37,669 nucleotides of DNA from Nitrospirota bacterium (GTDB lineage Bacteria > Nitrospirota > Nitrospiria > Nitrospirales > UBA8639). The translations under genes were made by a program, and so were the position numbers. Shown piece after piece: positions 17,201-25,680 of this stretch. Below the pieces are notes generated by a model. It saw nothing but the letters and a program-made list of their open reading frames with translations. It ran no database searches and was not told the DNA's origin. Location: NCBI GenBank assembly GCA_003696975.1, contig RFGT01000145.1, forward strand, positions 1 through 37,669, in the 5' to 3' direction. Positions within the stretch are counted from its first letter, which is position 1; every line of letters starts with the position of its first letter.

Positions 17201-18976
17201 GTGAAACTGGTCTTGCTTTTCCCGCCAAGTTGGCATCCTTCGCAACCGTATTTGAGTCTTCCCTGTCTCACGGCTTTCCTTGACCAAGCGGGAATTACTC
17301 AAAAAATCCAACGAGACTTAAACATTGAGCTCTTAGATGTGATGCTCTCCAAATCTTATGGGCTGGAAGTTTACGAACAACTTCGAGAGAAGTTGCGAGA
17401 TCTGGAGCGAGCGAGAAGAGGAGAAATAGGACCACGAAGTCATGAGCACTACGGCCGTGTTGTTGAGGCACTGGACCGGGTTCCGCAATTGATTGATGAA
17501 ATCGAATCGGCGAAGGCTTCGTTGCGAAGTGATGAATTCTATGATCTTGATCGGTATCGAGAATGCCTCTTCTTGATTGACCGCTGGTTGGAAGTGATCT
17601 CTTCCTTGTATTTCCCAACCCGCATTACGGTTGTTGATAATCAGTTGAACTATTCCATTTATTCATCACGCGATATCTTGAAAGCGGTCACCGATGAAGA
17701 ACAAAACCCATATATTGACTTGTACCGACGGTATTTTCTTCCCTCTTTGTGGAGTGAGGCACCTGACCTTGTGGGGGTATCCATTACAGCCACCTCTCAG
17801 ATTATTCCGGGTCTGACGTTATGTCGGCTTCTTAAATCGGCCAATCCTGATCTGCATGTTACGATTGGAGGAAGCATTTTTACTAGGTTGGTTGACAACT
17901 TACGTCGCTGCGAACGGCTCTTTCAGCTCGCAGATGATTTTGTGGTCTTTGAAGGAGAAACCGCTCTACTGGAATTAGTGAATCAACTGGAAGGAGCAAG
18001 AAATTTCGCCAAAGTTCCAAACTTAATTTACCGTCAGAATGGCCGAGTTGTCGTGAACCAGCCATTTTATTCAGAAAATTTAGCACATCATCCTCCACCG
18101 AATTATGACGGATTCCCCTTAAGAAAATATCTCGCGCCTGAAACTGTCTTGCCCGTTCAATTTTCTCGCGGGTGTTACTATAAAGACTGCGCGTTTTGTG
18201 CGCTGACCTTGGATCATCAGAATTTCAGGCAGAAGGATCCAGTCAAGGTGGTGGATGAGTTGCAATTTCTGGCTGCGAAATATCATACACCGTTCTTCTT
18301 TTTTACCGATGAATGTCTTGCGCTTTCGCCCACACGCCGGTTGTGTAAGGAGATTTTATCTCGGCAATTCGAGATTCAATGGACAGCAGAATTGCGGTTC
18401 GAAAAGAATCTGTCGCGAGAACTCTTAACGCTGATGCGAGATGCCGGCTGTCAGAAGATCGTGTTTGGGTTGGAAACGTATAACAAGCGAATGATGGAAT
18501 TCATGAAGAAAGGGATCACGCAAGAAAGCGTCCAACGCATTTGCTCGGATTGTGTGGATCTTGGGATTGCCGTGCATTGCTACATTATTGTGGGGTTCCC
18601 CACAGAGACGGAAGAAGAAGCCCTTGAAACCATGAATTTTATTCTCAACAATACTAAGCTGAATTCGTCCTATGGATTTTCCTGCCAACCCTGCCTGTTT
18701 GATTTGGAAAAAGAAGCTCCGATCATGAGTGACCCTGGTGCCTATGGTATTCGACGAATCATGCGCCCGGCGTCAGAGGATCTAAGCCTGGGTTTCTTTT
18801 ACGAAGTGCAGCATGGCATGACACCTGAACAGGCAGAGAAGCTTTATCAGTATGTCTACGAGAAAATTAGTGAAGTTGTGTGTGAATTGCCATTCAATTA
18901 TTCGATGGCTGATGGGTTGCTCTATATTGCCCGGCATAACAAACAACATGCCCCTGCATATTCGTCTGCTGTCTAA
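17201..18976 (+). CDS. B12-binding-type radical SAM protein
   Basis: RDLN-type N-terminal segment, VGVSITATSQIIPGLTLCRLLK...VTIGGSIF Rossmann-like cobalamin fold region, FSRGCYYKDCAFCAL Fe-S motif, FTDECLAL and IVGFPTETEEEALETMNF motifs. GTG start with upstream AGAGGGAG. Confidence 0.9.
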   Translation: MKLVLLFPPSWHPSQPYLSLPCLTAFLDQAGITQKIQRDLNIELLDVMLSKSYGLEVYEQLREKLRDLERARRGEIGPRSHEHYGRVVEALDRVPQLIDEIESAKASLRSDEFYDLDRYRECLFLIDRWLEVISSLYFPTRITVVDNQLNYSIYSSRDILKAVTDEEQNPYIDLYRRYFLPSLWSEAPDLVGVSITATSQIIPGLTLCRLLKSANPDLHVTIGGSIFTRLVDNLRRCERLFQLADDFVVFEGETALLELVNQLEGARNFAKVPNLIYRQNGRVVVNQPFYSENLAHHPPPNYDGFPLRKYLAPETVLPVQFSRGCYYKDCAFCALTLDHQNFRQKDPVKVVDELQFLAAKYHTPFFFFTDECLALSPTRRLCKEILSRQFEIQWTAELRFEKNLSRELLTLMRDAGCQKIVFGLETYNKRMMEFMKKGITQESVQRICSDCVDLGIAVHCYIIVGFPTETEEEALETMNFILNNTKLNSSYGFSCQPCLFDLEKEAPIMSDPGAYGIRRIMRPASEDLSLGFFYEVQHGMTPEQAEKLYQYVYEKISEVVCELPFNYSMADGLLYIARHNKQHAPAYSSAV

Positions 18977-19066
18977 GAAGGTGAAGGGAAAGGCTAGCCC
19001 AACCCAACGCAGGGAAGTCGAGGTGCCTTTAAGAGGGTATGACCGGATGGTGAGAGGATGTGAGCG

Positions 19067-20209
19067 ATGATGAGAAGCCAGGTTCTGAGCGCCCATATTG
19101 CCCGAGAGCACACAGCGTCTTCTACAGATCCTGGATTGCTTTTTGAGTATAGTCTCAAGGGGGTCATGTTGGCCGGCTTTTTGGAGCTTGTGCTCTATCG
19201 GTTGATTTCTCGACTAGGTATGCATTTCTCCAAACTGACTGAAAATTCCGAAGCTATACGGTTGACTTTTAAGACTCTGGCCTCTGTTGGATTTCTCCTG
19301 TTAAACCTTACTTCTCTGTTACTATTTCTCATGATAGGTCTCATGCTCATTCACAAACTTCGGCAAACCGCTTGGACGAGCCGGTTCGATCCATGGACGA
19401 TTCCGGCGCTCTCGCTGCTTGTGCTCATCACAGTGGTTTACCTCATTTTTCCCCCCGCTATGCTAGGATCGGTGGTCTACAACGTCATAGCATTTGTGGT
19501 GTTTTCGATCTTGGTGATAGAGTATATGGTGGTTCACCGACAGTGGAGCCAGCGCCTCATGGTTGGGTGCTTTTTCCTCGGAATTTGTGGGTGGCTGTAT
19601 TATCAGACCATGTCGACGAGTTATGGTCTGCTCGGTATCGTGACCCCACCACCCCTGGTGCACGAATTCAATCGTCTCGGTGAAGCACTTATGGTGGTAG
19701 CCAGCATTTTAGTGTTTTGGGCCTATGGGACGACTTCGTTCTTTACAAGAAATAAAATACAACGCCGTCGTGCCGTGATTTTTGCCATGAGTGGGGGGAG
19801 TATCTTTATCCTGCTCCTTTTCCTCGATTACTTTTTGTCGTTGTATAGTCCACAGGTAGCCGAGTCGGTAAGAAAAGCCGGGCAGGGGATTGGATGGATT
19901 TTTCAAATGGGGATGGGGTATACCTTTTACCTTCCATTTGCTCTGTATGTGACAGGGTTACTGTGTTGGGGGTATACCGTCGTCAAACTCATTCTTATCG
20001 GACGATTGGCTGGTTATGGATTGGGATTGATGTTTATTGCCGGGTACGCTCTTCAGCTCTCACATCTCACTCTTATGGTAGCCGCGGGATTAATGTTGCT
20101 CACACTGGATAAGCGGGGAACGCTGGGGAAACTGCGGGAGCGAGGGCACGTGCAGGAAGGTGCCGTGCTCGCTTCAGCCACCCCGGCAATGGGAAGTGCC
20201 GGGCAATAG
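19067..20209 (+). CDS. Polytopic inner-membrane protein, function unknown
   Basis: ORF with roughly 8-10 hydrophobic helices; co-oriented and closely spaced with neighbours. Confidence 0.8.
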   Translation: MMRSQVLSAHIAREHTASSTDPGLLFEYSLKGVMLAGFLELVLYRLISRLGMHFSKLTENSEAIRLTFKTLASVGFLLLNLTSLLLFLMIGLMLIHKLRQTAWTSRFDPWTIPALSLLVLITVVYLIFPPAMLGSVVYNVIAFVVFSILVIEYMVVHRQWSQRLMVGCFFLGICGWLYYQTMSTSYGLLGIVTPPPLVHEFNRLGEALMVVASILVFWAYGTTSFFTRNKIQRRRAVIFAMSGGSIFILLLFLDYFLSLYSPQVAESVRKAGQGIGWIFQMGMGYTFYLPFALYVTGLLCWGYTVVKLILIGRLAGYGLGLMFIAGYALQLSHLTLMVAAGLMLLTLDKRGTLGKLRERGHVQEGAVLASATPAMGSAGQ

Positions 20210-20240
20210 TGTCATAACACAGTGGGGTAGATGGAGTGGT

Positions 20241-21056
20241 ATGGAACAACAAACTAATACACCATCGCAAGAATCAAGGCCTGAAGCGTCAGGAACAGAA
20301 GAACGGCAGTTGACCCCGGATGAGGAAATTGCCGAGCTGGAAAAGTTGTTGGCTCAAGAGCCGGATGATTTTCAAGCGCGCTGTCGGCTGGGGGAGTTGT
20401 ACTTTGGCAAAGGCCGTCTCGATGACGCATTGGTTGAAGTGAAAAAGGCCATTGAAATGGCCGAAGGGTTGCGGACGGAGATGGATCGCTCCCTCGCCAT
20501 GTATTATTCCAATCTTGGAACCATTTATGGAACCAAGGGAATGATGGATGATGCCCGTCCCCAATTTGAACGGGCATTGGAATTAAACCCCTTTGATGTC
20601 TTGGCTCTTTTCAACCTTGGTCGGCTGTATACGGAAAAGAAAGAGTACATGAAGGCAAAGGAATATTTTGAACGGCTTATCGAGGTTACACCTGAGGACC
20701 CTATTGCATGGTATAATCTGGCAGGAGTCTATGAGCAATTGGACAATCCTCAGGTGTCTGACTACAACACATTGGATATGGCCATGCAGGCCTATATGAA
20801 GGTCTTGGAGTTTGATCCATCGCATTTAGAATCGAGTTTCAAGCTGATGGATATGGCCTTTACTCTGAAGAAGCCTGAGATGGCCATCAAAGTTATGGAG
20901 GATGCCGTTGAGCACAATCCTGACGAGCCCTTGGCCTATTACAATTTGATTAGTGCCTACGAGAAGTGCAAGATGTTTGAGCAAGCCGAAGAAACTCGAC
21001 AGCGACTGAAACAGCGATTTGCTAAACGGACCCGTGAGACAAGTAAGACACAGTAG
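20241..21056 (+). CDS. TPR-repeat protein
   Basis: Repeated A..YF.R.LE..P.D..A..NLG..Y pattern; start taken at MEQQTNTP (20241), as the 20160 start overlaps the preceding gene. Confidence 0.88.
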   Translation: MEQQTNTPSQESRPEASGTEERQLTPDEEIAELEKLLAQEPDDFQARCRLGELYFGKGRLDDALVEVKKAIEMAEGLRTEMDRSLAMYYSNLGTIYGTKGMMDDARPQFERALELNPFDVLALFNLGRLYTEKKEYMKAKEYFERLIEVTPEDPIAWYNLAGVYEQLDNPQVSDYNTLDMAMQAYMKVLEFDPSHLESSFKLMDMAFTLKKPEMAIKVMEDAVEHNPDEPLAYYNLISAYEKCKMFEQAEETRQRLKQRFAKRTRETSKTQ

Positions 21057-21087
21057 GAAATAGGTCACTTTGTAAGGAGACATTCTT

Positions 21088-21432
21088 ATGTTTGGAACAT
21101 TTGGCTTCACAGAGCTGGTGTTGATTCTGGTAATTGTGTTGATCATCTTTGGGGCCGGGAAGCTTCCGCAATTGGGAGAAGGGCTGGGAAAGGCTATCAA
21201 GGGTTTCAAGAAATCCGTTCAGGAAGCAGACGCGATCGAGGCGGAAGCGCAGACCATGGCGGCACAGCAAGCGGCTTCCACGAGCTATGCAACTCAGGCT
21301 CCTGGTGGATCTGGTTATGCCCAACAGGGGGCAGGTCCCCAGGCGTCAGTTGAACAAGCTGCGCCCCCAACAGAATCGGCCTCTACACCAGTGTCGGCGC
21401 CGGAGCAAGCTCAACCCTCAAAAGCAGTGTAG
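21088..21432 (+). CDS. tatA: Sec-independent protein translocase TatA
   Basis: [43 protein letters not shown]; typical TM plus amphipathic helix, then Ala/Gln/Pro-rich tail. Confidence 0.93.
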   Translation: MFGTFGFTELVLILVIVLIIFGAGKLPQLGEGLGKAIKGFKKSVQEADAIEAEAQTMAAQQAASTSYATQAPGGSGYAQQGAGPQASVEQAAPPTESASTPVSAPEQAQPSKAV

Positions 21433-21525
21433 CGGAACGTGGTCGAGCAGATCAGCTTTGGTACAGAGGTCTCATCTGAAGGAGCGGATTATTATCCTTA
21501 TCCAAAGTGAGGTGAGTAGAAGGGT

Positions 21526-22779
21526 ATGGAGACCAGTGTAGCCACAGCAGTTGGGAGAATTGAGACCTTTGCAGGTAATGGAAAGTCGCGGAGTACAGGA
21601 GACGGGAAACGCGCCATCAAAGCGGGAATCCCGCTTCCTAACCAGATTTGTTTGGATAAAGAAGAACGCTGGTTGTATGTCGCAGAAAATGGATCTGATC
21701 GAGTACGTCGTATTGATCTTGCAGCAGGGACGATCCATAACTATGCGGGTATCGGAGAAACCTGTTATAGCGGTGACGAGGGGCCCTGTGGGGAAGCCGG
21801 GTTATATTTACCATTGGACGTGGCGGTGGATTCGCACAATGATTTATATATTTGCGATTCAGGCAGCAACCGCATCCGAAAAGTGGACCACAAAACAGGG
21901 ATCATCACCACTGTCGTCGGGACTGGCCAGTGGGGGTATAACGGAGATGGCCCTGCGCTAGAGACCAATCTGACGTTTCCCGGGGCAATCGCTTTTGATC
22001 ACAACGATATTCTCTATATTGCTGACACGCAAGCCCATCGGATTCGAAAATACGACCCGCGGACGGGTATGGTGACGACGATCGCCGGAACCTGGACGAA
22101 AGAAGATGAAGATTGGGTGAGCCCCTTAACGGCTCAGAATCTCGTTGTGCTTTCTGGCGACGCCATTGGCATCGATTTTACCGATGATCATGGCTGGCTG
22201 CGGCCTCAGTGCTCTGACGGGCTTGACCTTACGCCGTATCTGGATGATGGACGTCCCGCGCTAGAGGCCAAATTGTGGGACATCGTCGATATTGCTGTTG
22301 ACAAAGCGGGGAATCTTTACTTGGTCGACAAAGGCAGCAATCGGATTCGCAAGATTGATATCCAGACAGGGATCATTTCCACGGTGGCTGGAGTCTGTCG
22401 GTATGGGTATGATGGGGATAACAAGCCTGCGATCAAAGCTATGTTGAATGTCCCTGAGGGGGTCATTTTGGATGACGACGGCAACTTGTATATTGCTGAT
22501 TCCATGAATCATCGCGTCCGGAGAGTTGATGCCAAGACGGGACTTATTACCACGATCGCCGGAAATGGCGACAGCGGATACGAAGACAAACATATGGGAG
22601 GATGCGGAGCCGCTCGGTTTGTCGCCAAGGAAGAAACGGGGATGCTGAAGCACGGGGATGGACTTCCAGCCGTGGAGGCCGTTGTCAATGCCCCGTCTGG
22701 CTTAGCGCTTGACTCCCAAGGGTACCTCTATATCTGTGAACGCAACGAAAATAAAATTCGCCGTGTGAAATTATGGTGA
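21526..22779 (+). CDS. NHL-repeat beta-propeller protein
   Basis: Repeated LYI.DS.N.RIRK.D..TG.ITT.AG.G..GY.GDG..A......P.G.A.D blades; no obvious signal peptide. Confidence 0.92.
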   Translation: METSVATAVGRIETFAGNGKSRSTGDGKRAIKAGIPLPNQICLDKEERWLYVAENGSDRVRRIDLAAGTIHNYAGIGETCYSGDEGPCGEAGLYLPLDVAVDSHNDLYICDSGSNRIRKVDHKTGIITTVVGTGQWGYNGDGPALETNLTFPGAIAFDHNDILYIADTQAHRIRKYDPRTGMVTTIAGTWTKEDEDWVSPLTAQNLVVLSGDAIGIDFTDDHGWLRPQCSDGLDLTPYLDDGRPALEAKLWDIVDIAVDKAGNLYLVDKGSNRIRKIDIQTGIISTVAGVCRYGYDGDNKPAIKAMLNVPEGVILDDDGNLYIADSMNHRVRRVDAKTGLITTIAGNGDSGYEDKHMGGCGAARFVAKEETGMLKHGDGLPAVEAVVNAPSGLALDSQGYLYICERNENKIRRVKLW

Positions 22780-22894
22780 TAGCTCCTCTGATTGCGAAGC
22801 GGAACCAGAGCAAGGCACGGGGAGAAAACGGTGATGCAAATCAGGCTTCTGGTGTGGGAAACTGTGCAATTCTTCCCGTGAGAGATAGAACTTA

Positions 22895-23743
22895 ATGCGA
22901 GTGGCACGTTGGAACCGCACAATCATTCTCCTCAGCTTAAGCCTCGGTGTCTGTGCCATATTTGGTTGGTTGAGCATTCCGCTCGTCAGTTCGCAAGGTA
23001 TTATCATTCGCTCTCACTATCTGCCCGGCGATATCCCCGCTCATCCTTCTGATCCTGCATGGGAGCAAATTGCCCCTATTGCCGTGCCATTAAGCGGCCA
23101 AATTATTACCCGGCCTGTATGGCCTGAGCCTAGTGTGAAAGTGCTGTCAGTCCGCTCCGTGCACAATGGCAAAGAGATCGCATTTCTCTTAGAATGGCAG
23201 GACGCCACACGCAATGAACGCTTGACTCCCGGGGTATTTCGAGATGGGGTGGCCATTGCATTTCCTTTGGGCGATGCACCGGCGTTCTTTTGCATGGGCC
23301 AATTGGATCATTATGTCAATATCTGGCATTGGAAAGCAGATTGGCAAAGCGATGTGGACCGTCGAGCAGCCAGAGCAAAAGAGCGAAAGCGAAAGCGGCG
23401 AGGTATTCGGCGATTTGAGGTCATTCCGCGGCGGCCTTCGTCAGTGGAAGATCTCCTCGGCGGAGGGTTCAGTACGTTGACCAGCAAAAAAACCCAAGGG
23501 CGAATTCAGGGGCAGGCAGAATGGAAGCGCGGATTTTGGCGCGTGGTCATGAGACGGCCGCTCAGCGATCCCAAGACCTATCGCGAGAATGAGGCCATTC
23601 TCCTGCCAGGTCGCATGCAAGCCATTGCCTTTGCTGTCTGGAATGGAGAGAACAAAGAACGCAATGGTCAGAAAGCCGTGGCTTCATGGTTGCAGCTTCA
23701 GATTGACCCCATTGACGAATCACCTGCACCAGAAAAGACATGA
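22895..23743 (+). CDS. Second exported ethylbenzene-dehydrogenase-type heme-b subunit (NxrC-like paralogue)
   Basis: Signal-like N-terminus; FFCMGQLDHYVNIWHWKADWQSDV, SVEDLLGGGFSTLTSK, AVWNGENKERNGQKAVASWL align by eye with the 15696-16649 product. Confidence 0.87.
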   Translation: MRVARWNRTIILLSLSLGVCAIFGWLSIPLVSSQGIIIRSHYLPGDIPAHPSDPAWEQIAPIAVPLSGQIITRPVWPEPSVKVLSVRSVHNGKEIAFLLEWQDATRNERLTPGVFRDGVAIAFPLGDAPAFFCMGQLDHYVNIWHWKADWQSDVDRRAARAKERKRKRRGIRRFEVIPRRPSSVEDLLGGGFSTLTSKKTQGRIQGQAEWKRGFWRVVMRRPLSDPKTYRENEAILLPGRMQAIAFAVWNGENKERNGQKAVASWLQLQIDPIDESPAPEKT

Positions 23744-23770
23744 AAATGAGCCGAAAGGGGGTGAGCGGAT

Positions 23771-24271
23771 ATGGAACAGACACGAACATATCTGGACAGG
23801 AGACTCCGCGGGGTCCGGTTGCAAGATTATCTTCGCCTCATCTGTAGAGGGTTGGTCCCATGTCTCCTCCTCTTAGGGATGAGCTTGCAGGAGGTCCTTG
23901 TATGGGCGAGTGCCCAGAATGGCGAAATGACGGAAGAGAAAGCCCTGCAGTTGGCTGAGGAATTTGGTATCGACGTGGGAGAAGTCGATGAAGAGATCAA
24001 AGAGTATCTTGGTCTGCCGAGGGCGGAAGGGGTGGTTGTTTTTGCAGTGATAGGAGGGACACCGGCGGAACGAGCAGGAATTAAGGTCAAAGCGATTATT
24101 AAGGAAGTGGATGGAAAAGAGATTAAGACGCTCATTGACCTGGGAAAAGCTCTTGAAAAGGCCATGCCTACGGAAAATTTCTCTGTGGCCACGTTTGAAC
24201 CTGCAGACCCCAATAACCAAGGAGTGACGGGAGGCCTGAACTTTCACTTTGTTCGTGTGGAAAAAGACTAA
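23771..24271 (+). CDS. PDZ-domain protein, probably exported or membrane-anchored
   Basis: Hydrophobic N-terminal segment; PDZ-like GVVVFAVIGGTPAERAGIKVKAIIKEVDGKEIKTLIDLGKALEK. Confidence 0.82.
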   Translation: MEQTRTYLDRRLRGVRLQDYLRLICRGLVPCLLLLGMSLQEVLVWASAQNGEMTEEKALQLAEEFGIDVGEVDEEIKEYLGLPRAEGVVVFAVIGGTPAERAGIKVKAIIKEVDGKEIKTLIDLGKALEKAMPTENFSVATFEPADPNNQGVTGGLNFHFVRVEKD

Positions 24272-24306
24272 CGGTCCCACACACATGATCAGTTGATGAG
24301 AGTATC

Positions 24307-25650
24307 GTGACGCGAGTGGCAGGACGACGGGGAAAAAGACTTATTGCAGGGCTCTTAGTGCTGGGGCTTGTTGGGTGGTGGGGGAGTCCGATGGAGTGGG
24401 CTCTTGTGCTCGCTCAATCTTCCTCTCCCGCTGCCAATGAAGAGTGGATTCAGGAAATCGAAGAGATTTTTGTTCCTTCTGAGCAGTGCAAGCAATGTCA
24501 CGATCGTCACTATGAAGAATGGAAAGGGATGCGCGAACAAACACCTGACCTGAAAACATTTGGTCGGGTTGACGGTGCACTGCTCCATGGCACAGCGCTG
24601 ACCTCGCCGGTATTTCGCACGGTCTTAGGATTGTGGCTTCAAACGAAGCCCACGTCGGAAGAGCGGACCCGCTGCCTTTCCTGCCATGTTCCAGCGGTAA
24701 CAGTGTTCCCCCAATACACAGATCGGATTATTGAGCAGGTTATGGCAGGGCGGCGGAAAGTGAAGGTGGAGGGGATTGGCTGTTCGGCTTGCCATCTGAT
24801 CAACGACATTCAGAAAGACGGAGCGACCCACCCTTCATTTAAGATTCATCCAGGAAAGACCTTTTTCGGGCCCTATGCCGAACCTGAAGAAAATCTTGTG
24901 CATCCTTCTGCACAGGCGGCAGTCTATCGAGGAGCTTACTATTGTACTTCCTGTCACTTCAGTAAAGTAAAGGATGTTACGAGACCAGATATTCCCGGGG
25001 AAATCTTTAAAGGGACCATTTGCCAAGACTGTCACATGGAACAATCCACCGGCAGTTCCACCTCCAAGCGTGGAGCCTTGACCCGACCGATCGGACGACA
25101 TTGGTTTCAAGGTATTGTGATCCCGGGAATCATGTTGAGTAATCGCAATCTTCAGGCTGAGTGGTTCTCCCGAGTTGACCTTGAGGTACAACAACACGAA
25201 GAGGGGACGCTTGCGGGGAACGTGGTGATTCGCAATGGCAGTTTGCCCCACATGTTTCCTGGCGGCGATCCCGTGTTGAAACACTTTTTTGTTACCGTTA
25301 CGGTGAAAGATACCAGTGGCCGCGTTATCGACACCCAGGAGCGACAGTTCGGACTGCCGTTTGAAAAGATTCTGCGTGGTCCCATTCCACAGCCCTTGGT
25401 GAACGGTGGTGTGACACGGCGCGTGCCGTTCACGTTTAAGATTCCGGATGATCGGAACCCGTGGCTTTTGGAGGCCACACTGTCCTACGCGCTCATTCCC
25501 AAACCTAGTGATGAGCTTCTGGAGGCCTATCTGGCCACGCTGTCACAGGAGCGGGAGAAGCAGGCAGCTCGTAAGATTATCGACGATTACGCCGCGCCGC
25601 GGCTTCTGACGTTTCGCACCAAGACATTACAACACTCATCCATGAACTGA
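24307..25650 (+). CDS. Exported pentaheme cytochrome c (cytochrome c554-like N-part, beta-rich C-part)
   Basis: Five CXXCH motifs: CKQCH, CLSCH, CSACH, CTSCH, CQDCH; signal-like N-terminus; GTG start. Confidence 0.9.
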   Translation: MTRVAGRRGKRLIAGLLVLGLVGWWGSPMEWALVLAQSSSPAANEEWIQEIEEIFVPSEQCKQCHDRHYEEWKGMREQTPDLKTFGRVDGALLHGTALTSPVFRTVLGLWLQTKPTSEERTRCLSCHVPAVTVFPQYTDRIIEQVMAGRRKVKVEGIGCSACHLINDIQKDGATHPSFKIHPGKTFFGPYAEPEENLVHPSAQAAVYRGAYYCTSCHFSKVKDVTRPDIPGEIFKGTICQDCHMEQSTGSSTSKRGALTRPIGRHWFQGIVIPGIMLSNRNLQAEWFSRVDLEVQQHEEGTLAGNVVIRNGSLPHMFPGGDPVLKHFFVTVTVKDTSGRVIDTQERQFGLPFEKILRGPIPQPLVNGGVTRRVPFTFKIPDDRNPWLLEATLSYALIPKPSDELLEAYLATLSQEREKQAARKIIDDYAAPRLLTFRTKTLQHSSMN

Positions 25651-25680
25651 GCGACACCAACGATCCGTGTAGAGGTCGGC

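Noticed and set aside
22898-22920. TGGCACGTTGG resembling a sigma54 -24 element
   Set aside because: Lies inside the start of the second NxrC-like CDS and lacks a correctly spaced TTGC -12 element.
23380-23400. Short GCGAAA tandem in the second NxrC-like gene as a variable repeat
   Set aside because: Only about two and a half units; explained by Arg/Lys codons in the basic segment.
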